64,000 bases of DNA. It comes from Candidatus Methylophosphatis haderslevensis (GTDB taxonomy: Bacteria > Pseudomonadota > Gammaproteobacteria > Burkholderiales > Rhodocyclaceae). The DNA lies in assembly GCA_016711925.1 (NCBI GenBank), contig JADJSA010000013.1, positions 1 through 64,000 of the forward strand, read 5' to 3'. The notes beneath the pieces were generated by a model that searched no databases, was not told where the DNA came from, and saw nothing but the letters and a program-made list of their open reading frames with translations. Every line of letters begins with the position of its first letter. Position 1 is the first letter of the stretch. Below, piece after piece: positions 55,217 through 64,000 of this stretch. A program made the translations under genes and the position numbers.

Positions 55217-55600
55217 TCAGCCGGCCATCTGCACCGGGATCGCGTTGCCCTTGCGCACGATGCGGTTGCGGCCGTCGACGTAGACCAGCTTGGGTTCGTA
55301 CTTTTGCAGTTCGAGTTCGTTGTAGGCCGAGTAGCAGGCGATGATCATGATGTCGCCGACGGCGGCGCGGCGGGCGGCGGCGCCGTTGACCGAGATGACG
55401 CCGCTGCCGCGTTCGGCGCTGATGGCGTAGGTGGAGAAGCGCTCGCCGTTGGTGACGTTGTAGATGTCGATCGCCTGGTATTCCCGGATGTCACTGGCAT
55501 CGAGCAGGTTCTGGTCGATCGCGCACGACCCTTCGTAGTTCAACTCGGCGTGGGTGGTCGTGACGCGGTGGATCTTGGCCTGCAGCATGGTACGTTGCAT
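55217..55600 (-). CDS. panD: Aspartate 1-decarboxylase PanD
   Basis: This 127-residue pyruvoyl enzyme makes beta-alanine from aspartate for pantothenate synthesis. The self-cleavage site Gly24-Ser25 is present in ELNYEGSCAIDQ. Catalytic and structural motifs AKIHRVTVT-like (AKIHRVTTTHAEL), NGERFSTYAI and GSGVISVNGAAARRAAVGD are intact. It follows panC by 24 bases in the same transcript and is followed by a strong terminator. The start ATG at 55600 gives the usual MQRTMLQAKIH opening. Confidence 0.97.
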   Translation of the reverse strand: MQRTMLQAKIHRVTTTHAELNYEGSCAIDQNLLDASDIREYQAIDIYNVTNGERFSTYAISAERGSGVISVNGAAARRAAVGDIMIIACYSAYNELELQKYEPKLVYVDGRNRIVRKGNAIPVQMAG

Positions 55601-55624
55601 GTTCGGTTCCTCGTCGAAGAGAGC

Positions 55625-56464
55625 CTAGACTTCCAGGTTGTCGATCAGCCGCGTCGTGCCGAGAAAGGCGGCGGCCAGGATCACCAGCCCGGTATCCAGG
55701 GCGGTGGGGGATTTTAGGTCAGAGCGGCGGCGCACTGCAACATACTGCGGTGTCCAGCCGTGCGCGGCCAGTTCGGCCATCGCCTCGGCCTGCAGCGCGT
55801 CGTAGTCGCAACTGCCCGCGAGGATTTTTTCGCGCATCGCGCCGAGCAGGCGGTAGAGCCGGGGCGCTTCGGCGCGCTCGGCTTCCGACAGGTAGCCGTT
55901 GCGCGAAGACAGCGCCAGGCCGTCTGCCGCACGCACGGTGTCGCCGGGCAGCACCTCGACGCGCAGGTTGAGTTCGCGCACCATCGCCGAGAGCACCAGG
56001 TATTGCTGGTAGTCCTTCTTGCCGAACAGCGCGGCGTGCGGCTGCACGATGTTGAAGAGCTTGAGCACCACGGTGGCCACGCCGTGGAAATGGCCGGGGC
56101 GGAATTCGCCTTCCAGCGTGGTCTGCAGGAACGGGTCGGGCTCGACCACGAATTTCTGCGGGCTCGGATAGAGCTGCTGCTCGTCGGGCGCGAACAGGTG
56201 ATGCACGCCGGCTTCGACCAGCTTGGCGCAGTCGGCTTCGAAGGTGCGCGGATAGCGGTCGAAGTCGTCCTTCGGGCCGAACTGCATGCGGTTGACGAAA
56301 ATGCTGCCGACGATGCATTCGCCATGATTGATCGCGCGCCGCATCAGCGTGATGTGGCCTTCGTGCAGGTTGCCCATGGTGGGCACGAAGGCGATGCGCT
56401 TTCCGGCGCCGCGTTCGGCGTCGAGCGCGGCGCGCAGGCTGGCGATGGTGCTGTGTGTCTGCAT
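55625..56464 (-). CDS. panC: Pantothenate synthetase PanC
   Basis: This 279-residue enzyme joins pantoate and beta-alanine with ATP to give pantothenate. The nucleotidyl-transferase motifs PTMGNLHEGHITLMRRA (HIGH-like), GSIFVNRMQFGPKDDFDRYPRT, FRPGHFHGVATVV and SSRNGYLS (KMSKS-like loop) are all intact. The start at 56464 (MQTHSTIASLRAALD) is right; the long open frame upstream runs through panB out of phase. It is twelve bases downstream of panB. Confidence 0.96.
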   Translation of the reverse strand: MQTHSTIASLRAALDAERGAGKRIAFVPTMGNLHEGHITLMRRAINHGECIVGSIFVNRMQFGPKDDFDRYPRTFEADCAKLVEAGVHHLFAPDEQQLYPSPQKFVVEPDPFLQTTLEGEFRPGHFHGVATVVLKLFNIVQPHAALFGKKDYQQYLVLSAMVRELNLRVEVLPGDTVRAADGLALSSRNGYLSEAERAEAPRLYRLLGAMREKILAGSCDYDALQAEAMAELAAHGWTPQYVAVRRRSDLKSPTALDTGLVILAAAFLGTTRLIDNLEV

Positions 56465-56475
56465 GGCGTCGCCTC

Positions 56476-57291
56476 TCAGTAGCAGTGCTCGGCGGCGGGA
56501 AAGCGCACCGCCTTGACGTCTTCGACATAGGCGCTGATCGCCTGTTCGACGGTGCGCGTGCCGGCGACGAAGTCCTTGGCAAAGCGCGGCCGCTTGCCGG
56601 GGAACACGCCGATCAGGTCGTACAGCACCAGCACCTGGCCGTGCGTCTCCGGTCCCGCCCCGATGCCGATGGTGGCCATGCTGCGGGTGGCGGCGGTGAT
56701 GTCGATCGCCACGCCGCGGGTCACCATCTCCAGCACCAGCATGGCCGCGCCGGCCTCTTCGAGCGCGCGCGCCTCGCGCTTGAGGCGTTCGATCGAATCT
56801 TCGGTGCGCCCCTGCACCTTGTAGCCGCCGAGCTGGTGCACCGACTGCGGGGTGAGGCCGATGTGCGCGCACACCGGCACGCCGCGCTCGACCAGGAAGC
56901 GCACGGTCTCGGCCATCACCTCGCCGCCTTCGAGCTTGACCATCTGCGCGCCGGCCGCGAGCAGCCGGGCGGCGTTGCGCAAGGCCTGCTCGGGCGATTC
57001 CTGGTAGGTGCCGAACGGCAGGTCGGCGACCAGGAACGCGCGGTGTGTGCCGCGCGCGGTGCACTCGGTGTGATAGACCATGTTTTCCATGGTCACCGGC
57101 AGGGTCGAGGCGTGGCCCTGGATGACGTTGCCGAGCGAATCGCCGACCAGGATGACGTTTACGCCGCAGCGCTCTTCGAGTGAGGCGAAGCTCGCGTCGT
57201 AGGCGGTGAGCATGACGATCTTCTCGCCCTCGGCGCGCATGCGGCCGATTTCGGTCAGGGTGGTCGGCCGGGCGTCCGCCAGGTAGTTCAT
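56476..57291 (-). CDS. panB: Ketopantoate hydroxymethyltransferase PanB
   Basis: This protein of about 271 residues makes ketopantoate from ketoisovalerate and methylene-tetrahydrofolate. The markers are VMLTAYDASFASLEERCGVNVILVGDSLGNV (metal-binding Asp), YHTECTARG, VKLEGG, VCAHIGLTPQSVHQLGGYKVQGR and MVLEMVTRG-like MLVLEMV. The ATG at 57291 has AAGGA seven bases upstream and is preferred to the ATG six bases earlier. It forms an operon with panC and panD, so three pantothenate steps are encoded together. Confidence 0.96.
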   Translation of the reverse strand: MNYLADARPTTLTEIGRMRAEGEKIVMLTAYDASFASLEERCGVNVILVGDSLGNVIQGHASTLPVTMENMVYHTECTARGTHRAFLVADLPFGTYQESPEQALRNAARLLAAGAQMVKLEGGEVMAETVRFLVERGVPVCAHIGLTPQSVHQLGGYKVQGRTEDSIERLKREARALEEAGAAMLVLEMVTRGVAIDITAATRSMATIGIGAGPETHGQVLVLYDLIGVFPGKRPRFAKDFVAGTRTVEQAISAYVEDVKAVRFPAAEHCY

Positions 57292-57381
57292 GCGCATTCC
57301 TTCAGAACGTAAGCGACGACGGTCGCATTAACGCGCAGGTTCGCGGCGCGGGTTGACATGGATGGCACGGGTTGTGTGGTG

Positions 57382-58020
57382 TTATTGGGCGTAGCCGAAG
57401 AATTCGCGATAGCTGCGCATGGCCTGCAGCCGCTGGAACACGAGTTCGAAATCGTCGTCGTTGTCCACCGGGTTGAGCACCTCGGCATTCACGATGAACA
57501 GCGGCGCCGCGTCGTAGGTATAGAAGAAGCGCGCATAGCGTTCGGCCACGCGGGCGAGATAGCTCTCGGTGATCCTCTTCTCGGCATCCATGCCGCGCCT
57601 GCGCACGCGTTCCACCAGGGTATCGGGTTCGGCCTGCAGGTAGATTACCAGATCGGGCGTCGGCGCCTGCGGCTTCAAGTGCTCATACACCTTCTGGTAC
57701 AGCGCGTATTCGTCGTCCGACAGGTTCATCGCGGCGAACAGCGGATCCTTGTCGAGCAGGAAGTCGGAGACCACGCGGCTGGTGAACAGGTCGTTCTGCG
57801 CCAGTTCGCGTAACTGGTCGATGCGCTGGAACAGAAACGCCAGTTGGGTCGCCAGTCCGTGACGTTCCATATCCTGATAGAAGCGCGCCAGGAACGGATT
57901 GTCCTGCGGCTTCTCCAACAGCGTGGCGCTACCCAGGCGCTCGGCCAGCCGCCGGGCGAGGCTGGTCTTGCCGGCGCCGATCGGTCCGTCGACCACGATG
58001 TATTTGGCCTTGTCGAGCAA
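57382..58020 (-). CDS. Deoxynucleoside kinase (dNK family)
   Basis: This kinase of about 212 residues belongs to the dCK/dGK family. The P-loop GPIGAGKTSLARRLAERLG lies near the start, with LLEKPQDNPFLARFY, the substrate-site FLFQRIDQLRELAQNDLFTSRVVSDFLLDKD (with the ERS/DR-like arginine), and the LID-type RRRGMDAEKRI. It probably phosphorylates deoxyadenosine or deoxyguanosine. A TTG start at 58020 (LLDKAKYIVVDGP) is the likeliest; longer in-frame starts overlap the small gene upstream. The neighbourhood dNK-panB-panC is common in betaproteobacteria. Confidence 0.9.
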   Translation of the reverse strand: MLDKAKYIVVDGPIGAGKTSLARRLAERLGSATLLEKPQDNPFLARFYQDMERHGLATQLAFLFQRIDQLRELAQNDLFTSRVVSDFLLDKDPLFAAMNLSDDEYALYQKVYEHLKPQAPTPDLVIYLQAEPDTLVERVRRRGMDAEKRITESYLARVAERYARFFYTYDAAPLFIVNAEVLNPVDNDDDFELVFQRLQAMRSYREFFGYAQ

Positions 58021-58031
58021 GCTTGCGAGTC

Positions 58032-58190
58032 CTATCCGCGGAAGACGAAGTAAACGGCGCCTAGGATACACAAGGCCGCCCACAGATAGTCAAGCTTGAC
58101 AGGTTGGCCCATGTAGAGCACGGCGAAGGGCACGAACACGGTGGAGGCGACGAGCAGCAGCGACGCCTTGCGCAAGACCGGGATCTGCAT
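58032..58190 (-). CDS. Short DUF486-like membrane protein
   Basis: This 52-residue frame, MQIPVLRKASLLLVAS to YFVFRG, contains two hydrophobic helices and FVPFAVLYMGQPVKLDYLWAAL. That matches the C-terminal half of DUF486 inner-membrane proteins, usually about 110 residues. The N-terminal half is missing. It sits 20 bases after pcnB and ends 11 bases before the kinase start, so it is in the operon and its frame is intact. It may be a true mini-protein or the tail of a truncated gene. Confidence 0.6.
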   Translation of the reverse strand: MQIPVLRKASLLLVASTVFVPFAVLYMGQPVKLDYLWAALCILGAVYFVFRG

Positions 58191-58210
58191 CGTTGGGACG
58201 GCGTGCCGCC

Positions 58211-59593
58211 TCAGTCGTCGTCGGCGTCGCTGTCGGCGGGCGGCCCGGCCTCGGCCTCTGGGGCAGCGCCATCGGTGGGTTTGCGGCGGCGGCGCCGGCG
58301 CTTCTTCGCCGGACCCTTCTCCGGCACCAGCATGGCTTCCCGTTCGTCATGACCGCCATTGGCAAAGCGTTCCCACCAGTCGGCTTCTTCCGCTTCGATC
58401 TCGCCGCTCTCGGCGCGCAGCCGCAGGAAGTCGTAGCCGGCGCGAAAGCGCGGCTGCTCGATCACCCGCAGCGGGCGCTTGCCGGTGCGCTGGGCAAACC
58501 GCGGCTGCAGCGCCCAGATGTCCTTGATGTCGCCGGCGATGCGGCGGGTGATCGCCAGCTTGTCGGCCTGCGCATCGAGCACCTCGTCCATCGCCGCGAA
58601 CAGCGCGGTCTGCGCGATCTCGCCGGCCGCCTTGCGCCTGTCCCAGGCGCCGAGCACCTCGTGCCAGAGCAGCGTGGCGAACAGAAAGCCGGGCGACACC
58701 GGCTTGTCCTCGCGCACCCGCGCGTCGGTCTTTTCCAGCGACAGCCAGACGAAGCGCTGGCCCAGCGGCTGTTCGAGGATCACGTCGAGCAAGGGCAGCA
58801 GGCCGTGGTGCAGGCCTTCCTCGCGCAACTGCGTCAGGCACTCCACCGCATGGCCCGAGAGCAGCAGCTTGAGCATCTCGTCGAACAGGCGCGCCGCGGG
58901 CACGTTCTCGAGCAGGCTGGCCATCTCGCGGATCGGCGCGCGTGCCGCCGGTTCGATGGTCAGGCCGAGCTTGGCCCCCAGCCGCACCGCGCGCAGCATG
59001 CGCACCGGATCTTCGCGGTAGCGCTGCGCCGGGTCGCCGATCATGCGCAGGGTCTTCTGCTTGAGATCGGCCACGCCGTGGTGATAGTCGATCACCGTCT
59101 CGCTGGACGGGTCGTAGTACAGCGCATTTACCGTGAAATCGCGCCGGGCGGCATCTTCGAGCTGCGAGCCGAACACGTTGTCGCGCAGCACCCGGCCGTG
59201 CTCGTCGGTTTCGCCGGCGGGGTCGTGCGCGGCGCGGAAGGTCGAAACCTCGAGCGTCTCGCCGCCCATCATCACGTGCACGATGCGAAAGCGCCGGCCG
59301 ATGATGCGCGAGCGGCGGAACAGTTCGCGCACCTGTTCGGGCGTGGCGCTGGTGGCGACGTCGTAATCCTTGGGTTCGATGCCGGCGATCAGGTCGCGCA
59401 CCGCACCGCCGACCACGTAGGCCTTGAAGCCGGCCGCCTGCAGGGTGTCGCACACCTTGCCCGCGCCGGGCAGGATGCGGGCGCGCGTTATGCCGTGCTG
59501 GATCAGCGGGATCACTGCCGGTTCGGCACGCGCCGCCGCCTGCGGTTTGTCCGCATTGCGACGAAACACCTTGCGCAGCAGTTTGCGGATCAC
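58211..59593 (-). CDS. pcnB: Poly(A) polymerase I PcnB
   Basis: This 460-residue nucleotidyltransferase adds poly(A) tails to RNA and so promotes decay. The head and catalytic motifs are AAGFKAYVVGGAVRDLIAG, PKDYDVATSATPEQV (the DxD pair), RRSRIIGRRFRIVHV and RDFTVNALYYD with RYREDPVRMLRAVR. The C-terminus is highly basic (KKRRRRRRKP), as in bacterial PAPs, and then acidic. The GTG at 59593 gives VIRKLLRKVFRR, the usual opening; a longer frame overlaps the HAD gene's end. Confidence 0.94.
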   Translation of the reverse strand: MIRKLLRKVFRRNADKPQAAARAEPAVIPLIQHGITRARILPGAGKVCDTLQAAGFKAYVVGGAVRDLIAGIEPKDYDVATSATPEQVRELFRRSRIIGRRFRIVHVMMGGETLEVSTFRAAHDPAGETDEHGRVLRDNVFGSQLEDAARRDFTVNALYYDPSSETVIDYHHGVADLKQKTLRMIGDPAQRYREDPVRMLRAVRLGAKLGLTIEPAARAPIREMASLLENVPAARLFDEMLKLLLSGHAVECLTQLREEGLHHGLLPLLDVILEQPLGQRFVWLSLEKTDARVREDKPVSPGFLFATLLWHEVLGAWDRRKAAGEIAQTALFAAMDEVLDAQADKLAITRRIAGDIKDIWALQPRFAQRTGKRPLRVIEQPRFRAGYDFLRLRAESGEIEAEEADWWERFANGGHDEREAMLVPEKGPAKKRRRRRRKPTDGAAPEAEAGPPADSDADDD

Positions 59594-59669
59594 GGGCGTT
59601 GGGTTTGCGCTTGCGGCGCGAATCGGGCGGGCTGGCCCGGCGGGCCGGGAGGCCGGATCATACAGCAGA

Positions 59670-60353
59670 TCAACATGTTGCAGAGGCGGCAGGGTGCAGG
59701 CTGATGACCGCCCAGCCGGCCCGCCGGGCATGCGCATCGAGCGTGGCGTCGGGATCGACCGCCACCGGGTGGGTGACTGTCTCGAGCAGCGGCAGGTCGT
59801 TCAGCGAATCGCTGTAGAAGCGGCTGACGGCGAAATCGGCCAGCCGCTGCCCGAGCGTGCCCAGCCACTGCTCGACGCAGGCGATCTTGCCTTCGCGAAA
59901 ACAGGGCGTGCCGTGCGGCCGGCCGGTGAATTCTCCGTCGATGGCCTCGGCTTCGGTGGCGACCAGGTGCGCGATGCCGAACTCGCGCGCGATCGGCGCG
60001 GTGATGAAGCTGTTGGTCGCGGTGACGATGGCGACCAGCGATCCCGCGTCGAGGTGCCGGCGCACCAGCGCGCGGGCCGGCTCGAGAATGATCGGCCGGA
60101 TGCGCGTGGCCATGAACTCGTCGTGCCAGTCGTCGAGCTGCGCGCGCGGGTGGCGCGACAGCGGCTTCAACTGGAAATCGAGAAACGCCAGGATGTCGAG
60201 CGTGCCGGCCTTGTACTGGTCGTAGAAATCCTGGTTGCGCGCTTCGTAGACTTCGCGGTCGAGCACGCCCTTGGCGATCAGGAACTGCGCCCACTCGAAG
60301 TCCGAGTCGCCGGCGAGCAGGGTGTTGTCGAGGTCGAAAAGAACCAGATCCAT
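59670..60353 (-). CDS. HAD-superfamily phosphatase, subfamily IB (SerB-like)
   Basis: This 227-residue hydrolase has motif I VLFDLDNTLLAGDSD (nucleophile D7, D9), motif II LVAIVTATNSFI, a lysine in REGKIACV and motif III FYSDSLNDLPLLE. Subfamily IB members cleave phosphoserine or similar small phosphomonoesters. The start ATG at 60353 gives the standard MDLVLFDLDNT beginning. It lies upstream of pcnB and downstream of hda on the same strand, as in many betaproteobacteria, and may be cotranscribed with hda. Confidence 0.92.
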   Translation of the reverse strand: MDLVLFDLDNTLLAGDSDFEWAQFLIAKGVLDREVYEARNQDFYDQYKAGTLDILAFLDFQLKPLSRHPRAQLDDWHDEFMATRIRPIILEPARALVRRHLDAGSLVAIVTATNSFITAPIAREFGIAHLVATEAEAIDGEFTGRPHGTPCFREGKIACVEQWLGTLGQRLADFAVSRFYSDSLNDLPLLETVTHPVAVDPDATLDAHARRAGWAVISLHPAASATC

Positions 60354-60490
60354 CGGGGAATGCGCTGTGCCGCGCGCAGCGGGAACGTGGAAAGCGCATT
60401 GTAAACCCAAGCGCGGGGCGAACCGGATTCCGCCGCTGCGGCCCAAAGCGGGACCCGGCGGGAAGCGGCCGAGATTGTCGCCGGCGATGG

Positions 60491-61147
60491 TCAGCGGCTC
60501 GCCATGACCTCGCGCAGCAGCGGCAGGGTGACCGGGCGCTTGCGTTCGAGCGACGCGGCATCCACCGCATCGAGCACCGCCAGCAATGCAGGCAGGTCGC
60601 GCCGGCCGTGGCGCAGCAGATAGTCGACCAGTTCATCGTCGACTTTCATGCCCCGCGCCTGCGCCTGCTCGCGCAGCGTGCGCGCCTTGTCGGCATCCGA
60701 CAGCGGCTTGATCTCGAAGACCAGGGCGGTGCCGACGCGGGTGCGCAGATCCTCGCGCAGCGCCAGCCGCAGCGGCGCCACGCTGCCGGCGAGCACCAGC
60801 GCCAGCGCGTCGCGGCGCGCCGCGTTGAAGCAGCGGAACAGCGCGATCTGCGCCGTGTCGCCGAGTTGTTCCAGGTCGTCGATCAGGAGCAGCGTGCCGG
60901 CGGCCGCGTCGAAGTCGCCCGCCGTGGCCCCCGCCAAGTGCATCGCCGGTCGCGCCGCGCCGCGCCGCGCCGCTTCGAGCAAGTGGCTGCGGCCGCAACC
61001 CGGCTCGCCATACAGGTAGAGCAGCTCGCATGCGCCGGGCCGGGTTGCCGCCTGCAGCCGCGCCAGCACCTCGGCATTGTCGCCGACGACGAAGTTGTCG
61101 AGGCGCTTGGGTGTGTCGGGGCGAATGTCGAGTGTCAGTTGCTGCAT
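60491..61147 (-). CDS. hda: Regulatory inactivator of DnaA, Hda
   Basis: This 218-residue DnaA-like AAA+ protein promotes hydrolysis of DnaA-ATP after initiation by binding the sliding clamp. The clamp-binding motif is at the N-terminus (QQLTLDI), the P-loop variant is GEPGCGRSHLLEA, Walker B is TLLLIDDLEQL, and sensor 2 lies in LLRHGRRDLPALLAVLDAVD. The short length, without a DNA-binding domain IV, separates it from DnaA. The ATG at 61147 is close to the divergent purM gene, a conserved arrangement. Confidence 0.93.
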   Translation of the reverse strand: MQQLTLDIRPDTPKRLDNFVVGDNAEVLARLQAATRPGACELLYLYGEPGCGRSHLLEAARRGAARPAMHLAGATAGDFDAAAGTLLLIDDLEQLGDTAQIALFRCFNAARRDALALVLAGSVAPLRLALREDLRTRVGTALVFEIKPLSDADKARTLREQAQARGMKVDDELVDYLLRHGRRDLPALLAVLDAVDAASLERKRPVTLPLLREVMASR

Positions 61148-61220
61148 GGCTTTGCGTCGGCGTGCGGCGGCAGCAGTCAAATGGACCGGGAGCGCGGCGC
61201 GGGCACCAAACGGATTCCGG

Positions 61221-61226
61221 TAAAAT
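61221..61226 (+). promoter_or_regulatory. Candidate -10 element for purM
   Basis: TAAAAT in the context CCGGTAAAATGCGC lies 145 bases before the purM start in the hda-purM divergent region. The -35 region is not consensus. A very similar block, CCGGAGTAAAATGCC, occurs at 27018 before the antiporter operon. Confidence 0.35.
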
Positions 61227-61370
61227 GCGCCCTCGGCTGGTGCGAGCCAGAAGTCTGGCGGCCTGCGCGGCCGAGTTTATCAAGAATTTTTTTGGCAGAC
61301 CCGGTTTGGCAACGCTCGCGCTTGCCATTCCGTCCGGATTCATCCACTGCGGCGATTGCGCCCGATTTCC

Positions 61371-62429
<1,059 letters not shown>

Positions 62430-62450
62430 TCGCCCGGCGCGCGAAATCCC

Positions 62451-62867
62451 TCAGGCCGGCCGGCGCCGCGACATCGCCCATGCTGCGAGTGCGCGCGAGG
62501 CGTTCTGCAACGGCGTGAGCGCCAGGACGAATCCGAGCGCCAGACCGCACAGGTTGCGCAGCATGTCGAAGTAGTCGAAATGCCGGTAACCGATCGCGCC
62601 CTGCACGTACTCGAGCGCCACCCCCATGCAGAACAGCCCGATCGCCAGCCACAACCGGGCGGCGACCGCGCGATAGACCTGGGCAAACCAGATCATCAGC
62701 CAGAAATAGGCGACCACATGGCCCAGGTCGAGATCGACGCCGAGGTCGACATCGCGCGGAATGCGCACCAGCGACAGGTAGATGACCAGCGCCACGAAGC
62801 CGTAGCCGCAGCCAAGCAGCAGCGCGCGCCGGCGCCGTTCGTAAAGATCGGGTTGTGTCGGGTTCAT
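62451..62867 (-). CDS. VanZ-like membrane protein
   Basis: This 138-residue protein has four helices and the VanZ-like pattern: CGYGFVALVIYLSLVRIP at the first helix, LDLGHVVAYFWLMIWFAQVY with the conserved H, and LFCMGVALEYVQGAIGYRHFDYFDMLRNLCG with the E-Q-R/DxxD region before the last helix. The function is not established outside VanZ itself, which confers low teicoplanin resistance. The gene converges on purM, its stop being 21 bases from purM's. Confidence 0.85.
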   Translation of the reverse strand: MNPTQPDLYERRRRALLLGCGYGFVALVIYLSLVRIPRDVDLGVDLDLGHVVAYFWLMIWFAQVYRAVAARLWLAIGLFCMGVALEYVQGAIGYRHFDYFDMLRNLCGLALGFVLALTPLQNASRALAAWAMSRRRPA

Positions 62868-62929
62868 GGCCGACAGTGTGGCATCGGATTATGGCGAAAG
62901 ATGGCGCCAATGGGCGTTGGCCGGGATAC

Positions 62930-63042
62930 TTGATGGCCTGCAGCCCGCATGGACAGGCGCTCTGCGGCATGCCTTGCCGCGAAGCCGCATGGACAGGCGT
63001 TCTTCGGCATGCCTGCCTGAAGAACGCCATCCGGTGCGGCTC
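62930..63042. repeat. Dispersed palindromic intergenic repeat, copy 7
   Basis: This is the clearest copy. Two direct units, CGCATGGACAGGCGCTCTGC and GCCGCATGGACAGGCGTTCT, each end in CGGCATGCC. An inverted half follows (AAGAACGCCATCCGGTGCGGC). It fills the space between the VanZ-like gene and the nadA stop. Confidence 0.75.
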
Positions 63043-64000
63043 TCAGGCCGGGCCCATGCCCTCCTTGAAAATCACTTTCTGATCCTGGGCGAGATCGCCG
63101 GTCGGCTTGGGCGCATTGAGCCGGGCCGAGAAGGCGAGCATGCGGTCGATGCACTTGTACGCCTGGCGACCGAGTGCCGGGTCGACATGGACCTCGTTGG
63201 CGCCGGTTTCCAGCGTGCGGGCGAGGTTGGCCAGCCCGTTCATCGCCATCCACGGGCAATGCGCGCAGCTCTTGCAGGTGGCGCCCACGCCCGAGGTCGG
63301 CGCTTCGACGAAACGCTTGTGCGGCGAGAGCTGCTGCATCTTGTGCAGGATGCCCTTGTCGGTGGCGACGATGAACAGCGTCGCATCCATCTGCTGGGTG
63401 GCCTGGATCAGTTGGGTGGTCGAGCCGACCGCATCGGCCAGCCGCAGCACGCCTTCCGGCGACTCGGGATGGACCAGGATCTTCGAGCCGGGATTGGCGG
63501 CCTTCGCCGCGGCGAGTTCCTCGGTCTTAAATTCGTCATGCACCACGCAGGCGCCCTGCCACAGCAGCATGTCGGCACCCGTCTTTTCCTGAATGTAGCG
63601 GCCCAGGTGCTTGTCCGGCGCCCACAGGATCTTCTCGCCCAGTTCATGCAGATGTTCTACCACCTTGAGGCCGATCGACGAGGTCACCATCCAGTCGGCG
63701 CGCGCCTTCACCGCCGCGCTGGTGTTGGCATACACGACCACCGTGCGGTCCGGATGGGCGTCGCAGAAGGCGGCGAACTCGTCCGGCGGGCAGCCGAGGT
63801 CGAGCGAGCAGGTGGCATCCAGATCGGGCATCAGGATGCGCTTTTCCGGGTTGAGGATCTTCGAGGTCTCGCCCATGAAGCGCACGCCGGCCACCACCAG
63901 GGTCGATGACTTGCAGGCGCGGCCGAAGCGCGCCATCTCGAGCGAATCGGCCACGCAGCCACCGGTCTCCTCGGCCAGATCCTGCAGATCGGGATGCACG
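63043..64000 (-). CDS. nadA: Quinolinate synthase NadA (partial, 5' end outside window)
   Basis: This is the C-terminal part, about 319 residues, of the iron-sulfur enzyme that makes quinolinate for NAD from iminoaspartate and dihydroxyacetone phosphate. Motifs seen are DLAEETGGCVADSLEMARFG, PDLDATCSLDLGCPPDEFA, VVYANTSAAVKARADWMVTSS, ILWAPDKHLGRYI, HPESPEGVLRLADAVGSTTQL and GVGATCKSCAHCPWMAMNGL with the cluster cysteines. About 50 N-terminal residues lie beyond base 64000. The stop is a TGA at 63043. It is not linked here to nadB or nadC. Confidence 0.95.
   Translation of the reverse strand, partial: VHPDLQDLAEETGGCVADSLEMARFGRACKSSTLVVAGVRFMGETSKILNPEKRILMPDLDATCSLDLGCPPDEFAAFCDAHPDRTVVVYANTSAAVKARADWMVTSSIGLKVVEHLHELGEKILWAPDKHLGRYIQEKTGADMLLWQGACVVHDEFKTEELAAAKAANPGSKILVHPESPEGVLRLADAVGSTTQLIQATQQMDATLFIVATDKGILHKMQQLSPHKRFVEAPTSGVGATCKSCAHCPWMAMNGLANLARTLETGANEVHVDPALGRQAYKCIDRMLAFSARLNAPKPTGDLAQDQKVIFKEGMGPA

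Overview
The window looks like about 64 kb of chromosome from a high-GC, denitrifying betaproteobacterium. The proteins are closest in feel to Rhodocyclales (Azoarcus, Thauera or Accumulibacter-type organisms), but I recognised the families by eye and did no database search. The evidence for this placement is a complex I operon ending in nuoN, a complete nitric oxide reductase gene set, several c-type cytochromes, FNR/DNR-type half-site palindromes, and the gene orders pcnB/dNK/panB/panC/panD and hda<>purM.

Layout. 1-6.1 kb: the end of the nuo operon (nuoI tail, J, K, L, M, N), with eight or nine single- or two-base indels packed into nuoI-nuoM. 6.2-19.4 kb: a Nudix hydrolase, a large nonaheme cytochrome with two Ig-like domains, a small cytochrome c, a DUF898 membrane protein with an M48 peptidase, a GST, an OsmC protein, small accessory genes, an ABC exporter-like protein and a GNAT enzyme. 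19.7-23.6 kb: a histidine kinase/sigma-54 response regulator pair, followed by two small secreted proteins that each have a -24/-12 type promoter. 23.8-26.9 kb: norQ-orf-norD. 27.3-30.5 kb: an antiporter, YbdK-type ligase and C26 hydrolase operon. 30.8 kb: a CBS-domain protein behind an FNR-type box. 31.3-35.9 kb: a seven-gene operon with two roadblock-type proteins, a small GTPase, a receiver/winged-helix-like protein, an Aer-type PAS protein and a leaderless PhnD-like binding protein. 36.2-39.1 kb: norCBEF. 39.4-45.1 kb: ctaA and a FecR-LysM / CHASE2-PAS-GGDEF-EAL pair. 45.5-50.4 kb: vapBC, then a GFA-family gene split by an IS3-type element that itself carries a nested ISL3-type element. 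51-54.8 kb: small accessory genes. 55.2-63 kb: housekeeping genes (panDCB, deoxynucleoside kinase, pcnB, a HAD phosphatase, hda, purM). The window ends inside nadA.

How the parts may work together. The two nor clusters, a small cytochrome c and the CBS protein share FNR/DNR-like palindromes and may form one low-oxygen/NO regulon. The seven-gene GTPase operon lies between the two nor halves. It resembles a proteobacterial version of the actinobacterial conservons, with a PAS sensor and a cytoplasmic periplasmic-binding-type domain as inputs; it is the best candidate in the window for an undescribed signalling system. A family of palindromic intergenic repeats is scattered through the window.
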